From Mycobacterium montefiorense (GTDB lineage: Bacteria > Actinomycetota > Actinomycetes > Mycobacteriales > Mycobacteriaceae): a stretch of 64,000 bases of DNA. Shown here piece after piece: positions 17,517-27,975 of the stretch (its first letter is position 1; the number at the start of each line of letters is the position of its first letter). The stretch is taken from contig NZ_BFCH01000007.1 in NCBI RefSeq assembly GCF_003112775.1, forward strand, positions 45,303 to 109,302, read 5' to 3'. Both the position numbers and the translations under genes were made by a program. The notes beneath the pieces were generated by a model. That model was not told the DNA's origin. It made no database searches and saw only the letters and a program-made list of their open reading frames with translations.

Positions 17517-18346
17517 TGTCGCGCTGGCTGATCACCGGCTGTTCCACCGGCTTCGGCCGCGAAATCGCCCGCGTCGCCTTAACAGCCGGCCACAGCGTGG
17601 TGGTGACCGCGCGGCGGGCCGAAGCGGTGACCGATCTCACCGACGAATTCGGGGAACGAGCCGTGGCCGTGGCCCTCGACGTGACCGATGCCGACCAGAT
17701 CGCGGCGGCGGTGACGGTGGCTGACCAGGCGTTCGGCGGTATCGACGTCCTGGTCAACAACGCCGGTCACGGTTACCTGTCTTCGGTGGAAGAGGGCGAG
17801 GACGCCGAGGTTCGAAAGTTGTTCGACGTCAACTACTTCGGGTCCGTCGACATGATCAAGGCGGTGCTGCCCGCGATGCGGGCGCGCGGATCGGGGCACA
17901 TCATCAATATCTCCTCGATGACCGGTCTGGTGGCAAACCCGCCCAACGCCTATTACTCGTCGACCAAGTTCGCGCTCGAAGCGGTGACCGAGGCGCTGGC
18001 CACCGAGGTGCGACCCCTGGGCATCAAGGTGACCGCCATCGAGCCGGGAGCCTTTCGTACCGATTGGGCAACCCGGTCGATGAAGGAATCGGGCAGCCCG
18101 ATTGCCGCCTACGCCGACGTGGCAGCACGCAAGGACCTGATCAAGCAATTCGCCGATCACCTGCCGGGCGACCCACGCAAGGTGGCCGAGGCGGTGCTGA
18201 TGGTGACCACGCTCCACGACCCACCGCTGCGGCTACTGCTGGGCCGCGACGTGCTGAAGGCCATGCGCGACAAGATCACAGCGATGTCGGCCTCGATCGA
18301 GGAGTGGAAGGCCGTCACCAAGGACGTGAACTTCCCGGAGTCGTGA
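17516..18346 (+). CDS. Short-chain dehydrogenase, last gene of island operon
   Basis: A 276-residue SDR with TGCSTGFG at 7-14, NNAG at 81-84, ISS at 132-134 and YYSSTK (Y147, K151). TARR after the second strand suggests NADPH preference. The TGCSTGFGR start and VTAIEPGAFRTDW are typical of the oxidoreductase/SDR group often found in lipid or steroid contexts. ATG 17516 overlaps the DUF1214 stop by one base; a TTG three bases earlier is possible. It converges with ung, with eight bases between the stops. Confidence 0.9.
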   Translation: MSRWLITGCSTGFGREIARVALTAGHSVVVTARRAEAVTDLTDEFGERAVAVALDVTDADQIAAAVTVADQAFGGIDVLVNNAGHGYLSSVEEGEDAEVRKLFDVNYFGSVDMIKAVLPAMRARGSGHIINISSMTGLVANPPNAYYSSTKFALEAVTEALATEVRPLGIKVTAIEPGAFRTDWATRSMKESGSPIAAYADVAARKDLIKQFADHLPGDPRKVAEAVLMVTTLHDPPLRLLLGRDVLKAMRDKITAMSASIEEWKAVTKDVNFPES

Positions 18347-18354
18347 GCGCCGGC

Positions 18355-19038
18355 CTACGGCAGCTGCCAGTCGACCGGGTCGGCTCCCATCCCGGCGAGT
18401 AGTTCGTTGGCGCGGCTGAACGGGCGCGAGCCGAAGAATCCCCGCGACGCAGACAGCGGCGAGGGGTGCGGCGACTCGATCGCCACGCAGTTGCCCTCCG
18501 CCAGCACCGGTTTGAGCGTCGACGCGTCGCGACCCCACAGGATCGCCACCATCGGCCGCGACCGCCCCACCAGCGCACGGATGGCACACTCGGTGATCGC
18601 TTCCCAGCCCTTGCCGCGATGCGACGCCGGGTTGCTCGGACGAACCGTCAGGACCCTGTTCAACAGCAGCACGCCGCGTTGCGCCCAGGGCGTCAGATCG
18701 CCGCACGACGGCTGCGGGTGCCCCAGGTCGGCGGAGTATTCGTCGAAGATATTGGACAGACTGCGCGGCAGCGGACGCACCTCGGGAGCCACCGAGAAGC
18801 TCAGGCCCACAGCATGCCCCGGTGTCGGGTAGGGGTCTTGCCCGACGATCAGCACCCGCACCTGGTCGAATGGAAAAGTGAAGGCGCGCAACACGTTCTG
18901 CCCGGCCGGTAGGTATTTGCGGCCCGCCGCGATCTCGGCTCGCAGAAACTCCCCCATCTGGGTCACCTGTTCGGCCACCGGCTCCAGCGCAGCCGCCCAG
19001 CCCTGCTCGACGAGTTCACCCAACGGACGTGCGGTCAC
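18355..19038 (-). CDS. ung: Uracil-DNA glycosylase, family 1
   Basis: A 227-residue base-excision repair enzyme that removes uracil from DNA. The water-activating motif GQDPYPT has D68, and the minor-groove loop [18 protein letters not shown] begins at H191. Both are complete, and the length is normal for the family. Nine bases after thiL on the same strand, so probably one transcript. In M. tuberculosis it follows rpmB directly; here the accessory island separates them. Confidence 0.97.
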   Translation of the reverse strand: MTARPLGELVEQGWAAALEPVAEQVTQMGEFLRAEIAAGRKYLPAGQNVLRAFTFPFDQVRVLIVGQDPYPTPGHAVGLSFSVAPEVRPLPRSLSNIFDEYSADLGHPQPSCGDLTPWAQRGVLLLNRVLTVRPSNPASHRGKGWEAITECAIRALVGRSRPMVAILWGRDASTLKPVLAEGNCVAIESPHPSPLSASRGFFGSRPFSRANELLAGMGADPVDWQLP

Positions 19039-19047
19039 CGCGCAACC

Positions 19048-20016
19048 CTAACCCTCGAACGACTGCCAGCCCGCGTACCCCTGCCAGTCGGCGCCGTCGA
19101 CGAGCACCCGGGCCGGCCCGTCGAGCACTTGACCTATGACGCGCCACCCGGATGGCACCGGGCCGGTGAAACAGGCCACCAGCGCGTGGTCTTCACCACC
19201 GCCCAGCACCCACGACCACGGATCGGCACCGACCGCCGCCGCGGCCGCGCCCAGCGCGTCGCGATCGGGAGCCAGCGCCGCGGTGGACAGGTCGATACCG
19301 ACACCGGACGCCTCGGCGACGTGCCGCAGGTCGGCGACCAGACCGTCGGAGATGTCGATCATCGCCTGAGCACCCGCCCCCGCGGCCACCGCACCCTGAC
19401 CGTAGGGCGGCTCGGGCACCAGATGGCGGGCGCGCAGTTCGTCGAACCCGCCAATCCCCTTGTCCCACAGCGAGTATCCGGCAGCAGAGCGGCCCAGTTC
19501 GCCGGCGACGGCAAGCACTGCGCCGGCTTTCGCGCCGGAACGCAACACCGGCGCCCTACCGCCCAAGTCGCCCAGCACCGCCACCGACAACACCCATAGC
19601 GGGGAGCTGACCAGGTCGCCGCCGACGATGCCGGCGCCGAGTCGCGCTGCCTCATACCACATTCCGTCGACCAAAGCGTCCGCGTCCGCCGTCGGCGTAT
19701 CGGCCGGTGCGCCGAAGCCGACCACGAATGCGGTGGCCTGTGCGCCCATCGCCTCGATGTCCGCGGCGTTCTGCGCAATCGCCTTGCGGCCGACGTCGCG
19801 GGGCGCCGACCAGTCCAACCGGAAATGCCGGCCGGCCACCAGCATGTCGGTCGACACCACGGTGCGGCCGTCGTCGAACGACACCACCGCCGCGTCGTCG
19901 CCGGGCCCCAGCAGCACGGCATCGGGCTGCGCGCGCCCGCGGACCAGCCGGTCGATGACGGCGAATTCACCGAGCTGCCCTAAGGTGGGCGACTCCCCGG
20001 CTACTTCTTCGCGCAT
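19048..20016 (-). CDS. thiL: Thiamine-monophosphate kinase
   Basis: A 322-residue enzyme that phosphorylates thiamine monophosphate to the active diphosphate. AIR-synthase-like N-terminal fold with LGPGDDAAVV, STDMLVAGRHF and KAIAQNAADIEAMGA, then the C-terminal part with DISDGLVADL and GGGEDHAL. ATG 20016 has the strong GAGGAGGT site just upstream and matches the family length; an open frame continues upstream to 20271 without support. M. tuberculosis, as I recall, has insertion-sequence genes between thiL and the next gene (Rv2978c-Rv2979c); there is none here, only 151 bases without a gene. Confidence 0.95.
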   Translation of the reverse strand: MREEVAGESPTLGQLGEFAVIDRLVRGRAQPDAVLLGPGDDAAVVSFDDGRTVVSTDMLVAGRHFRLDWSAPRDVGRKAIAQNAADIEAMGAQATAFVVGFGAPADTPTADADALVDGMWYEAARLGAGIVGGDLVSSPLWVLSVAVLGDLGGRAPVLRSGAKAGAVLAVAGELGRSAAGYSLWDKGIGGFDELRARHLVPEPPYGQGAVAAGAGAQAMIDISDGLVADLRHVAEASGVGIDLSTAALAPDRDALGAAAAAVGADPWSWVLGGGEDHALVACFTGPVPSGWRVIGQVLDGPARVLVDGADWQGYAGWQSFEG

Positions 20017-20167
20017 GTCACCTCCTCGGGCGGCTCGGGGACCTAAGGCCCTCGTACCATGGTCCGACCTGCGGTAAGTTTGGTCCCTGCCCGCGCAAGC
20101 GGACGGCGCCAGTGTATGAGATGGGAGGTGCCCGGGTGGTCGATGCTGTTGCGTCGATGTCCGGGCG

Positions 20168-20740
20168 GTGATGGCAAGTTCGGACACAGACGACCCAGGC
20201 GGACCGCCACGGGCCCTGCTGATCGCCGCGGTTGCGGTGGCGGTCGTCGCGATCGGAATCGTCCTTGTCATCGCGGCAACCCGTCAAGCACCGCCGCAGC
20301 CTGTCGCCCTTCCCTCGGTGCCGGCGCCCCAGGCCGACAGTTCCGCATGCCACGCACTGTCGGCGGCGCTGCCGCAGCGGCTCGGGGACTACCAGCGCGC
20401 GGCGCTGGCGCAGCCCGCGCCGCAGGGTGCGACCGCCTGGCGCGCCGGAACCGGCAGCGAGCCGGTGGTATTGCGCTGCGGGCTGGACCGCCCGACCGGC
20501 TTCGTGGTGGGATCTGCGATCCAGATCGTCGACCGGGTGCAGTGGTTCGAAGTGGCCGCCGAACAGCAATCCGCCGGTGACGCAGGCAGATCCACCTGGT
20601 ACACGGTCGATCGGCCGGTGTATCTCGCACTGACCCTGCCGTCGGGATCAGGGCCGACACCGATCCAGCAGCTGTCCGAGGTCATCGATCGCATCATCAC
20701 CGCGGTGCCGATCGATCCCGCTCGGCCCGGCGAGCGTTAG
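20168..20740 (+). CDS. DUF3515 membrane-anchored protein
   Basis: A 190-residue protein with one N-terminal membrane segment (residues 16-41, [20 protein letters not shown]) and an extracytoplasmic DUF3515 domain containing [16 protein letters not shown], two conserved cysteines (in SSACHAL and VLRCGLDRP) and [13 protein letters not shown]. Corresponds to Rv2980. GTG 20168 is followed directly by ATG 20171; either may be used. It converges with ddlA and the two stop codons overlap by three bases (TTAG). Function unknown; closeness to ddlA suggests an envelope role, inferred only. Confidence 0.85.
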   Translation: MMASSDTDDPGGPPRALLIAAVAVAVVAIGIVLVIAATRQAPPQPVALPSVPAPQADSSACHALSAALPQRLGDYQRAALAQPAPQGATAWRAGTGSEPVVLRCGLDRPTGFVVGSAIQIVDRVQWFEVAAEQQSAGDAGRSTWYTVDRPVYLALTLPSGSGPTPIQQLSEVIDRIITAVPIDPARPGER

Positions 20741-21879
20741 CGCAGACCCGTACCCCGGGCCAAGGCCGTCTCGACCATGGTCGACAGCAGAGTCTGATAG
20801 TCGACGCCGCTGGCCGCCCACATCCTCGGGTACATCGAGATCGTGGTGAACCCCGGCATCGTGTTGACCTCGTTGATCACCGGTCCGTCGTCGGTGAGGA
20901 AGAAGTCGACCCGGGCCAGGCCCTGGCAGTCAATGGCTTTGAACGCCCGGATCGCCAATTGGCGCACGACATCGGCGATGTCGTCGTCGACCTTGGCGGG
21001 CACATCCAATTCGGCTGCGTCGTCAAGGTATTTGGTCGCGAAGTCATAGAAGCTGTCCTCGCGGCCGCGCACGCCGGCCACCCGGATCTCCCCTACCGTG
21101 CTGGCTTCTATTGCGCCGTCTGGCATTTCGAGGACGCCGCATTCCAGCTCGCGACCGTTGATCGCAGCCTCGACGATCACCTTCGGATCGTGCCGGCGAG
21201 CTTCGGCCACCGCGGCCGCCAGCTCGTCGGTGCGTGCCACCCGGGTGACACCGATCGACGAACCGCCGCGTGCGGGCTTGACGAACACCGGCAACCCCAG
21301 CCGCTCCTGTTCCTGGCGGGGCAGCGTCTGCTGCGATGGGCGCAGCACCGCGTACGCGCCGACCGGAAGACCCTCGGCGACAAGCAGCTTCTTGGTGAAT
21401 TCCTTGTCCATCCCGACGGCGCTGGACAGCACACCGGCTCCGACGTACGGCACCCCAGCGAGTTCGAGCAGACCCTGGATCGTGCCGTCCTCGCCGTAGG
21501 GGCCGTGCAGCACCGGGAACACCACGTCCACCGAGCCGAGAACTTCACCGGCGCCGGGCGGTAGTGATACCAACTGGCCACCGCGCTGCGGATCCGCCGG
21601 CAGCGCCAGCTCGGTGCCCGACTCGGTGGTCACCTCGGGCAACTGCCGGTTTGAGATCGCCAGCGCGTCCGGGTCGCCGTCGGTCAGCACCCACGACCCT
21701 GCCGGGGTGATCCCGATCGCGACCACATCGAATCGCTGCGGGTCGAGGTTGCGCAGGATGCTGCCCGCGGACACACACGAAATGGCGTGCTCGTTGCTGC
21801 GCCCACCGAAGATGACGGCTACCCGCACCCGGCTACCCCGTGACCCGGGTGCCCGGCCCGTCCCGTCGCTGGCGTTCAC
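20737..21879 (-). CDS. ddlA: D-alanine--D-alanine ligase
   Basis: A 380-residue ATP-grasp ligase that joins two D-alanines for peptidoglycan and is a D-cycloserine target. [18 protein letters not shown] is the N-terminal motif, [12 protein letters not shown] lies in the substrate region, [11 protein letters not shown] is the ATP loop, and [21 protein letters not shown] is the Mg-binding C-terminal region. The first 16 residues ([15 protein letters not shown]) are variable, so a later GTG start (VRVAVIFGG) is possible. Follows gpsA on the same strand with 86 bases between. Confidence 0.96.
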   Translation of the reverse strand: MNASDGTGRAPGSRGSRVRVAVIFGGRSNEHAISCVSAGSILRNLDPQRFDVVAIGITPAGSWVLTDGDPDALAISNRQLPEVTTESGTELALPADPQRGGQLVSLPPGAGEVLGSVDVVFPVLHGPYGEDGTIQGLLELAGVPYVGAGVLSSAVGMDKEFTKKLLVAEGLPVGAYAVLRPSQQTLPRQEQERLGLPVFVKPARGGSSIGVTRVARTDELAAAVAEARRHDPKVIVEAAINGRELECGVLEMPDGAIEASTVGEIRVAGVRGREDSFYDFATKYLDDAAELDVPAKVDDDIADVVRQLAIRAFKAIDCQGLARVDFFLTDDGPVINEVNTMPGFTTISMYPRMWAASGVDYQTLLSTMVETALARGTGLR

Positions 21880-21965
21880 AACCTGGAGAGGCTACCGCCT
21901 GGGCCGCCAACGGGTCGGGTGGCCGGTCCTTGACTGAGTTTTTGCTGGCCACCGCCTCGACGGCG

Positions 21966-22997
21966 TCACTCCGGCTTGGTGGTGCGGCCCAACAGCAGCG
22001 CCATCGCCTCGTCGACCGACAGTCCCTTGTGACAGACCCGGTGCACCGCGTCGGTCAGCGGCATCTCGACGTCGTAGCTGGACGCCAGCGCGAGCACGGA
22101 TTCGCTGGAGGTCACGCCCTCGACAACGTGCCCTTCCTTTCCTTCCAGCGCTAACTGCATCGTCGCGCCCCGCCCCAGGCGCTCACCCATTGAGCGGTTG
22201 CGCGAATGCGGCGACGTGCAGGTGGCCACCAGGTCACCCACACCCGCCAGGCCGGCCAGCGTCGCACCCTTGGCGCCCAGCGCGATGCCCAGCCGCATGA
22301 TCTCGGCCAGACCGCGGGTGATGATCGCCGCGGCGGTGTTTTCGCCCAGGCCGACGCCGGCCGCCATCCCGCACGCGAGCGCGATGACGTTCTTGCAGGC
22401 CCCGCCGATTTCGGTGCCGACCACGTCGCTGTTGGTATACGGGCGGAAGTACCCGGTGTTCAGCATGCGCTGCAAGGCGACCGCCCGGCCGGAGTCACTG
22501 CACGCGACGACGGTGGCGGTGGGTTGACATTCGGCGATTTCACTGGCCAGGTTCGGCCCGGAAATCACCGCGACCTGCGACGGGTCGACGCCGGTCACCG
22601 AAACGATGACCTGGCTCATCCGCATCAGGGTGCCCAACTCGATACCTTTGGCCAGGCTGACCAGCGTCGCACCGTCGGCGATCAGCGGAGCCCATTGCTC
22701 GAGGTTGCTCCGCAGGTTCTGCGCCGGCACGCCCAGCAACACCGTCGTCGCGCCGCGCAGCGCGTCGGCCGCATCGGCGGTGGCCCGGATGCCCGGCGGC
22801 AGCGCGGTGCCGGGCAGGTAGGCGGGGTTGTATCGGGTGGCGTTGATCTGCTCGGCGACATCGGATCGCCGGGCCCACAGGGCGATCTCGGCATCCGGCG
22901 CGCCGGCTCCTTCGGAGGCCTCGGCCAGCACCTTGGCCAGCGCGGTTCCCCATGCTCCGGCGCCCATTACCGCGACGGCGCCCGATGTGCTCGCCAT
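21966..22997 (-). CDS. gpsA: NAD(P)H-dependent glycerol-3-phosphate dehydrogenase
   Basis: A 343-residue cytosolic enzyme that reduces dihydroxyacetone phosphate to glycerol-3-phosphate for phospholipid synthesis. The N-terminal Rossmann motif is [12 protein letters not shown]; the catalytic lysine lies in [13 protein letters not shown], and [15 protein letters not shown] is the C-terminal signature. Corresponds to gpdA2 (Rv2982c). A second gene copy usually exists elsewhere in mycobacteria. 120 bases separate it from the divergent fbiD; no clear feature is seen there. Confidence 0.96.
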   Translation of the reverse strand: MASTSGAVAVMGAGAWGTALAKVLAEASEGAGAPDAEIALWARRSDVAEQINATRYNPAYLPGTALPPGIRATADAADALRGATTVLLGVPAQNLRSNLEQWAPLIADGATLVSLAKGIELGTLMRMSQVIVSVTGVDPSQVAVISGPNLASEIAECQPTATVVACSDSGRAVALQRMLNTGYFRPYTNSDVVGTEIGGACKNVIALACGMAAGVGLGENTAAAIITRGLAEIMRLGIALGAKGATLAGLAGVGDLVATCTSPHSRNRSMGERLGRGATMQLALEGKEGHVVEGVTSSESVLALASSYDVEMPLTDAVHRVCHKGLSVDEAMALLLGRTTKPE

Positions 22998-23114
22998 TTC
23001 TCATCCCGATCTGTCATCAACGCGGCATCTGCAGCCGATACACCCTAGAACAGGATGAGCGACCGTCACCATGATGCTCGCGACCGGGGCGAAACGCCGC
23101 GCTGGCAGGATTGA

Positions 23115-23768
<654 letters not shown>

Positions 23769-23854
23769 GAAAAGGCGCCTGGCAAACCTGTCTGGCGGAT
23801 GAACGACTCGCCAACGACATGTGGATCTCTACCGAGCGCTAGCAGCACCAGCGG

Positions 23855-26038
23855 GTGATGAGCAATGATTCCATCGTGACCGATATCGAAGCGCAAGCAC
23901 GTCTCGACGAAACCGCGTGGCAATCCGCAGAGAGCTCCGTGGGAGCACCGCCGGCCACCACCCCCGCCGCGATCGACGATGCGCTGCCCGAGGACCGGTA
24001 CCTCAACCGGGAACTGAGCTGGCTGGACTTCAACGCCCGTGTGCTGGCCTTGGCCGCCGACACCTCTTTGCCGTTGCTGGAGCGAGCCAAGTTCCTGGCG
24101 ATCTTCGCGTCCAACCTCGACGAGTTCTACATGGTCCGGGTGGCCGGCCTCAAGCGCCGCGACGAGATGGGACTGTCTGTCCGCTCGGCCGACGGCCTGA
24201 CACCGCGTGAGCAACTGGCCCGCATCGGCGAGCAGACACAGCGGATCGCCACCCGGCACGCCCGGGAGTTCCTCGACTCGGTGCGACCGGCGCTCGCGCA
24301 AGAAGGCATCTATATCGTCGCGTGGGCCGATCTGGATCAGTCCGAGCGCGACCAACTGCAGACCTATTTCAACGAGCAGGTCTTCCCGGTCCTGACCCCG
24401 CTCGCCGTCGACCCGGCGCACCCGTTCCCGTTCGTGAGCGGCCTGAGCCTGAACCTGGCTGTCACGGTCAAGGATGACGGCGGTCAGCACTTCGCCCGAG
24501 TCAAGGTGCCCGACAACGTCAATCGCTTCGTCGAGCTGCAAGGCCGCGGCGACGGGGACGAGGGCCAAGCCGTCGTCCGCTACCTGCCAACCGAAGAGCT
24601 GATCGCGGCGTTCCTTCCGATGCTGTTCCCGGGCATGGAGATCGTCGAGCACCACGCGTTCCGCATTACCCGCAACGCCGACTACGAGGTCGAAGAGGAC
24701 CGCGACGAGGACCTGCTGCAGGCACTGGAGCGGGAATTGGCGCGCCGGCGGTTCGGTTCGCCGGTGCGGCTCGAGGTCGCCGACGACATGACCGAGAGCA
24801 TGTTGGAGCTGCTGCTGCGCGAACTCGACGTGAATCCCGGTGACGTCATTGAAGTCCCCGGACTTCTCGACCTCTCCAGGCTGTGGCAGATCTACGGAGT
24901 GGATCGGCCCGCACTGAAAGACCGCACCTGGATTCCGGCCACCAGTCCCGCCTTCGCCGACCGGGAGACACCCAAGAGCATCTTCGCGACGCTGCGCGAA
25001 GGCGATGTGCTGCTTCACCATCCGTACGAGTCGTTCTCCACGAGCGTGCAACGATTCATCGAGCAGGCCGCCGCCGACCCCAACGTGCTGGCGATCAAGC
25101 AGACGCTCTACCGCACCTCCGGTGACTCGCCGATCGTTCGGGCACTGATCCAAGCCGCCGAGGCCGGAAAACAAGTCGTGGCAATGGTGGAGATCAAGGC
25201 TCGCTTCGACGAGCAGGCCAACATCCGCTGGGCGCGCACCCTTGAGCAATCGGGCGTGCACGTAGTCTACGGGTACGTCGGACTCAAGACGCACTGCAAG
25301 ACCTGCCTGGTGGTGCGCCGCGAAGGCTCAACCATCCGGCGCTACTGCCACATCGGGACCGGCAATTACAACGGGAAGACCGCGCGACTGTACGAGGATG
25401 TCGGTCTGCTCACGGCCTCCCCGGAGATCGGGGCCGACCTGACGGACTTATTCAATTCGCTGACCGGCTACTCGCGCAAGGTCTCCTACCGCAACCTGCT
25501 GGTTGCTCCACACAGCATTCGCACCGGCATCGTCGAGCGCGTCGAGCGCGAGATTGCCGCCCACCGCGAACGTGGCGGCGGCCGGATCCGGATGAAGATG
25601 AACGCTCTGGTCGACGAGCAGGTGATCGACGCGCTGTATCGCGCGTCGCGGGCCGGCGTGCGGGTCGAGGTGGTGGTGCGGGGTATCTGCGCGCTGCGCC
25701 CGGGCACCGAAGGTTTCTCGGAGAACATTTCGGTCCGTTCCATCCTCGGCCGGTTCCTGGAGCACTCGCGGATCATGCATTTCAATTGCATCAACGAGTT
25801 CTGGATCGGCAGCGCCGACATGATGCACCGCAACCTCGACCGGCGGGTCGAGGCGCTGGTTCAGGTCAAGGATTCGAAGCTGACCGCATATCTGAACGAC
25901 TTGTTCGAGTCCGCGCTGGATCCGTCCACCCGGTGCTGGGAGCTCGAGTCGGACGGGCAGTGGATCGCGTCGCCGCGCGAAGGTCATTCTGTGCGCGACC
26001 ACCAGGAGTCATTGATGGAGCGGCACCGCAGCGCCTGA
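23855..26038 (+). CDS. ppk: Polyphosphate kinase 1
   Basis: A 727-residue enzyme that makes inorganic polyphosphate from ATP. N domain begins after [39 protein letters not shown] begins the catalytic domain; the phosphorylated His is in [12 protein letters not shown], and THCKT plus the second HxK region ([15 protein letters not shown]) form the phospholipase-D-like active site. GTG 23855 gives MMSND, the start seen in M. tuberculosis Ppk, although ATG 23858 is equally placed. Precedes mutT1 in the same direction, a conserved pairing. Confidence 0.97.
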   Translation: MMSNDSIVTDIEAQARLDETAWQSAESSVGAPPATTPAAIDDALPEDRYLNRELSWLDFNARVLALAADTSLPLLERAKFLAIFASNLDEFYMVRVAGLKRRDEMGLSVRSADGLTPREQLARIGEQTQRIATRHAREFLDSVRPALAQEGIYIVAWADLDQSERDQLQTYFNEQVFPVLTPLAVDPAHPFPFVSGLSLNLAVTVKDDGGQHFARVKVPDNVNRFVELQGRGDGDEGQAVVRYLPTEELIAAFLPMLFPGMEIVEHHAFRITRNADYEVEEDRDEDLLQALERELARRRFGSPVRLEVADDMTESMLELLLRELDVNPGDVIEVPGLLDLSRLWQIYGVDRPALKDRTWIPATSPAFADRETPKSIFATLREGDVLLHHPYESFSTSVQRFIEQAAADPNVLAIKQTLYRTSGDSPIVRALIQAAEAGKQVVAMVEIKARFDEQANIRWARTLEQSGVHVVYGYVGLKTHCKTCLVVRREGSTIRRYCHIGTGNYNGKTARLYEDVGLLTASPEIGADLTDLFNSLTGYSRKVSYRNLLVAPHSIRTGIVERVEREIAAHRERGGGRIRMKMNALVDEQVIDALYRASRAGVRVEVVVRGICALRPGTEGFSENISVRSILGRFLEHSRIMHFNCINEFWIGSADMMHRNLDRRVEALVQVKDSKLTAYLNDLFESALDPSTRCWELESDGQWIASPREGHSVRDHQESLMERHRSA

Positions 26039-26108
26039 CGCGGTGTGGTAGTTTTCCAGGCCACCCCAGGCCGGCGTGGCGCTGGCCGAATTGACCTGCA
26101 GGAGTGAG

Positions 26109-27056
26109 GTGTCGGACCAGAACTCGTCAGGCGGTCGGCGCTCCGGGAAGCGCATCGTCTACGCCGCAGGCGCGGTGCTGTGGCGGCAAGCCTGCGCCGA
26201 TTCGGCCAACCCCGAGCTCGAGATCGCCGTCATCCATCGCCCCCGCTACGACGACTGGTCACTGCCCAAAGGCAAAGTGGACCCCGGCGAAACAGCACCG
26301 GTGGCCGCCGTGCGCGAAGTGCTCGAGGAGACCGGACAACACTGTGTGCTCGGCAGGCGCCTGAACAAGGTGAGCTATCCGATCGATCAGGGCGTCAAAA
26401 AGGTGTACTACTGGGCGGCCCGCAGCACCGGTGGCGAATTCGAACCGGGCAAAGAGGTCGACGAGTTGATCTGGTTGCCCGTCGCCGACGCGATGAAGAA
26501 ACTCGACTACGCCCAAGACCGAAACGTGTTGCAGCGCTTCACTAAACAACCAGCAGATACCCGAACGGTATTGGTGGTCCGGCACGGCACCGCCGGCCGG
26601 AAGTCACGCTTTGTGGGAGACGACACCAAGCGGCCATTGGACAAACGAGGGCGCGCACAGGCCGAGGCGTTGGTCGCACAGCTGATGGCGTTCGGTGCCA
26701 CCGACGTGTTCGCCGCCGATCGGGTGCGTTGCCACCAGACGGTCGAACCGCTCGCCGAGGAGCTGGGTGTGCCGATCGAGAACGAGCCCACCCTCACCGA
26801 GGAGTCATACGCCAAGAGCCCCAAACGCGGCCGACACCGGATGCTGCGCATCGCCGAACACAAGGGCACACCGGTGATCTGCTCGCAGGGCAAGGTGATT
26901 CCGGATCTGATCGAATGGTGGTGCCAGCGCGACGGGGTGGACCCCGACAAATCCCGCAACCACAAAGGCAGCACCTGGGTGCTGTCGCTGTCCGACGGCC
27001 GACTGGTGGGAGCCGATCACATCGGCGGCGCGCTGGCCGCCAACGTCCGAGCCTGA
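26109..27056 (+). CDS. mutT1: Nudix hydrolase MutT1 fused to a histidine-phosphatase domain
   Basis: A 315-residue two-domain protein. Residues 15-145 are a Nudix domain with box [20 protein letters not shown] at 55-74; residues 152-315 are a histidine phosphatase (RHG at 158-160, [16 protein letters not shown]). MutT1 hydrolyses 8-oxo-dGTP and diadenosine polyphosphates and so limits mutation. GTG 26109 with AGGAG five bases upstream was chosen; it gives VSDQNSS, similar to the M. tuberculosis start. The fused design is typical of mycobacteria. Ends before a strong hairpin shared with hupB. Confidence 0.95.
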   Translation: MSDQNSSGGRRSGKRIVYAAGAVLWRQACADSANPELEIAVIHRPRYDDWSLPKGKVDPGETAPVAAVREVLEETGQHCVLGRRLNKVSYPIDQGVKKVYYWAARSTGGEFEPGKEVDELIWLPVADAMKKLDYAQDRNVLQRFTKQPADTRTVLVVRHGTAGRKSRFVGDDTKRPLDKRGRAQAEALVAQLMAFGATDVFAADRVRCHQTVEPLAEELGVPIENEPTLTEESYAKSPKRGRHRMLRIAEHKGTPVICSQGKVIPDLIEWWCQRDGVDPDKSRNHKGSTWVLSLSDGRLVGADHIGGALAANVRA

Positions 27057-27063
27057 CACACGA

Positions 27064-27102
27064 AATACCCTCCGGGGGCAGACTTGCCGCCCGAAGGGTA
27101 TT
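27064..27102. terminator. Bidirectional hairpin between mutT1 and hupB
   Basis: AATACCCTCCGGG and CCCGAAGGGTATT form a stem of about 13 pairs with one mismatch, extended by GGCA/TGCC around a short loop. It sits eight bases after the mutT1 stop and 24 bases after the hupB stop on the other strand. There is no T-run on either side, as is common for mycobacterial terminators. Confidence 0.75.
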
Positions 27103-27125
27103 CGCGTCTGAACTCGGTTACTGCC

Positions 27126-27761
27126 TTACTTGCGGCCGCGCTTGACTGCGGCCTTCTTGGCCGGAGCCTTCTTCACAGCCTTCTTGGCAGGAGCCTTGGT
27201 TGCGGCCTTGCGCACTGGCGCCTTCTTAGCGGGCGCCTTCTTGGCCGGAGCCCTCTTCACAACTTTTTTGGCAGGAGCCTTGGTTGCGGCCTTGCGCACT
27301 GGCGCCTTCTTAGCGGGCGCCTTCTTCACTGCGGCCTTCTTGGCCGGAGCCTTCTTGGCGGGCGCCTTCTTGGCGGGCGCCTTCTTGGCGGCAGCCTTTT
27401 TGGCGGGCGCCTTCTTCGCAACCTTCTTGGCTGCGCCTGCTACAACTCCACGTTTCACGGCCGGTCCTTCCGACGGGAGGCGCTGTGCGCCAGCGACAAC
27501 CGCTTTGAATTGAGCACCCGGACGAAACGCGGGGACGGACGTCGGCTTTACCTTCACCGTCTCACCGGTACGCGGGTTACGGGCCACACGCGCTGCGCGG
27601 CGCCGTTGTTCGAACACACCGAACCCAGTGATGGTTACGCTGTCGCCCTTGTGCACCGCACGCACAATGGTGTCGACAACATTCTCGACGGCGGCGGTCG
27701 CCTGCCGACGGTCCGAGCCCAATTTCTGTGTGAGCACATCTATGAGCTCTGCTTTGTTCAT
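27126..27761 (-). CDS. hupB: DNA-binding protein HU (HupB/HLP) with basic tail
   Basis: A 211-residue nucleoid protein. Residues 1-90 are the HU fold ([19 protein letters not shown], the DNA-intercalating arm [20 protein letters not shown]); residues 105-211 are a histone-H1-like tail of AKK, PAKK and [12 protein letters not shown] units ending KRGRK. The protein binds and compacts DNA and has been linked in mycobacteria to iron regulation and cell-wall adhesion. ATG 27761 was chosen, not the in-frame start at 27866. The tail contains an 84-base duplicated unit. Upstream lies a sigma-A-like promoter and a leader hairpin. Confidence 0.97.
   Translation of the reverse strand: MNKAELIDVLTQKLGSDRRQATAAVENVVDTIVRAVHKGDSVTITGFGVFEQRRRAARVARNPRTGETVKVKPTSVPAFRPGAQFKAVVAGAQRLPSEGPAVKRGVVAGAAKKVAKKAPAKKAAAKKAPAKKAPAKKAPAKKAAVKKAPAKKAPVRKAATKAPAKKVVKRAPAKKAPAKKAPVRKAATKAPAKKAVKKAPAKKAAVKRGRK
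27184..27326 (-). repeat. 84-base direct repeat within the hupB tail
   Basis: Bases 27184-27242 and 27268-27326 are identical over 59 bases at an offset of 84 (28 codons). They encode the repeated block with [19 protein letters not shown]. The offset keeps the frame, so gain or loss of a unit changes HupB length without disrupting it. Confidence 0.8.
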
Positions 27762-27781
27762 CCAAACCCTCCGAAGCCAGT

Positions 27782-27800
27782 GGTTCCTTTTTTGGGAACC
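27782..27800 (-). promoter_or_regulatory. Hairpin in the hupB 5' leader
   Basis: GGTTCC and GGAACC flank a TTTTTTG loop (27782-27800). On the hupB transcript it would form within the first 25 bases, about 20 bases ahead of the ATG and just upstream of the GGAGG ribosome-binding site. Could stabilise the mRNA or tune initiation. Confidence 0.55.
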
Positions 27801-27811
27801 GACTAGCGAAC

Positions 27812-27841
27812 ACGGTAAACCCTTACCTAGCAAATTTCCAA
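27812..27841 (-). promoter_or_regulatory. Probable promoter of hupB
   Basis: Read on the minus strand, TTGGAA (27841-27836) and TACCGT (27817-27812) are 18 bases apart. This predicts a transcript start near 27805 and a leader of about 44 bases containing the hairpin at 27782-27800. The remaining sequence to leuD (27842-27975) shows no gene. Confidence 0.55.
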
Positions 27842-27975
27842 GCGCCACGCGCAATTTCACGGCCAAGCGACAAGAATTTCCGCAATCTGCTTGCCGCCCT
27901 TGGCTAGTGACGCAGGCGAAAAATAAGCCTTGCTATCTAAGAGGATCCGGGCAAAATGTCATCCCGATCGACCGA

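Noticed and set aside
20017..20167. Looked for insertion-sequence remains between thiL and the DUF3515 gene, where M. tuberculosis has transposon genes
   Set aside because: No inverted ends, no transposase fragment and no target duplication are seen in the 151 bases.
27130..27513. Repetitive region considered as CRISPR or microsatellite
   Set aside because: It is the Lys/Ala/Pro tail of hupB; units are irregular, in frame and without spacers.
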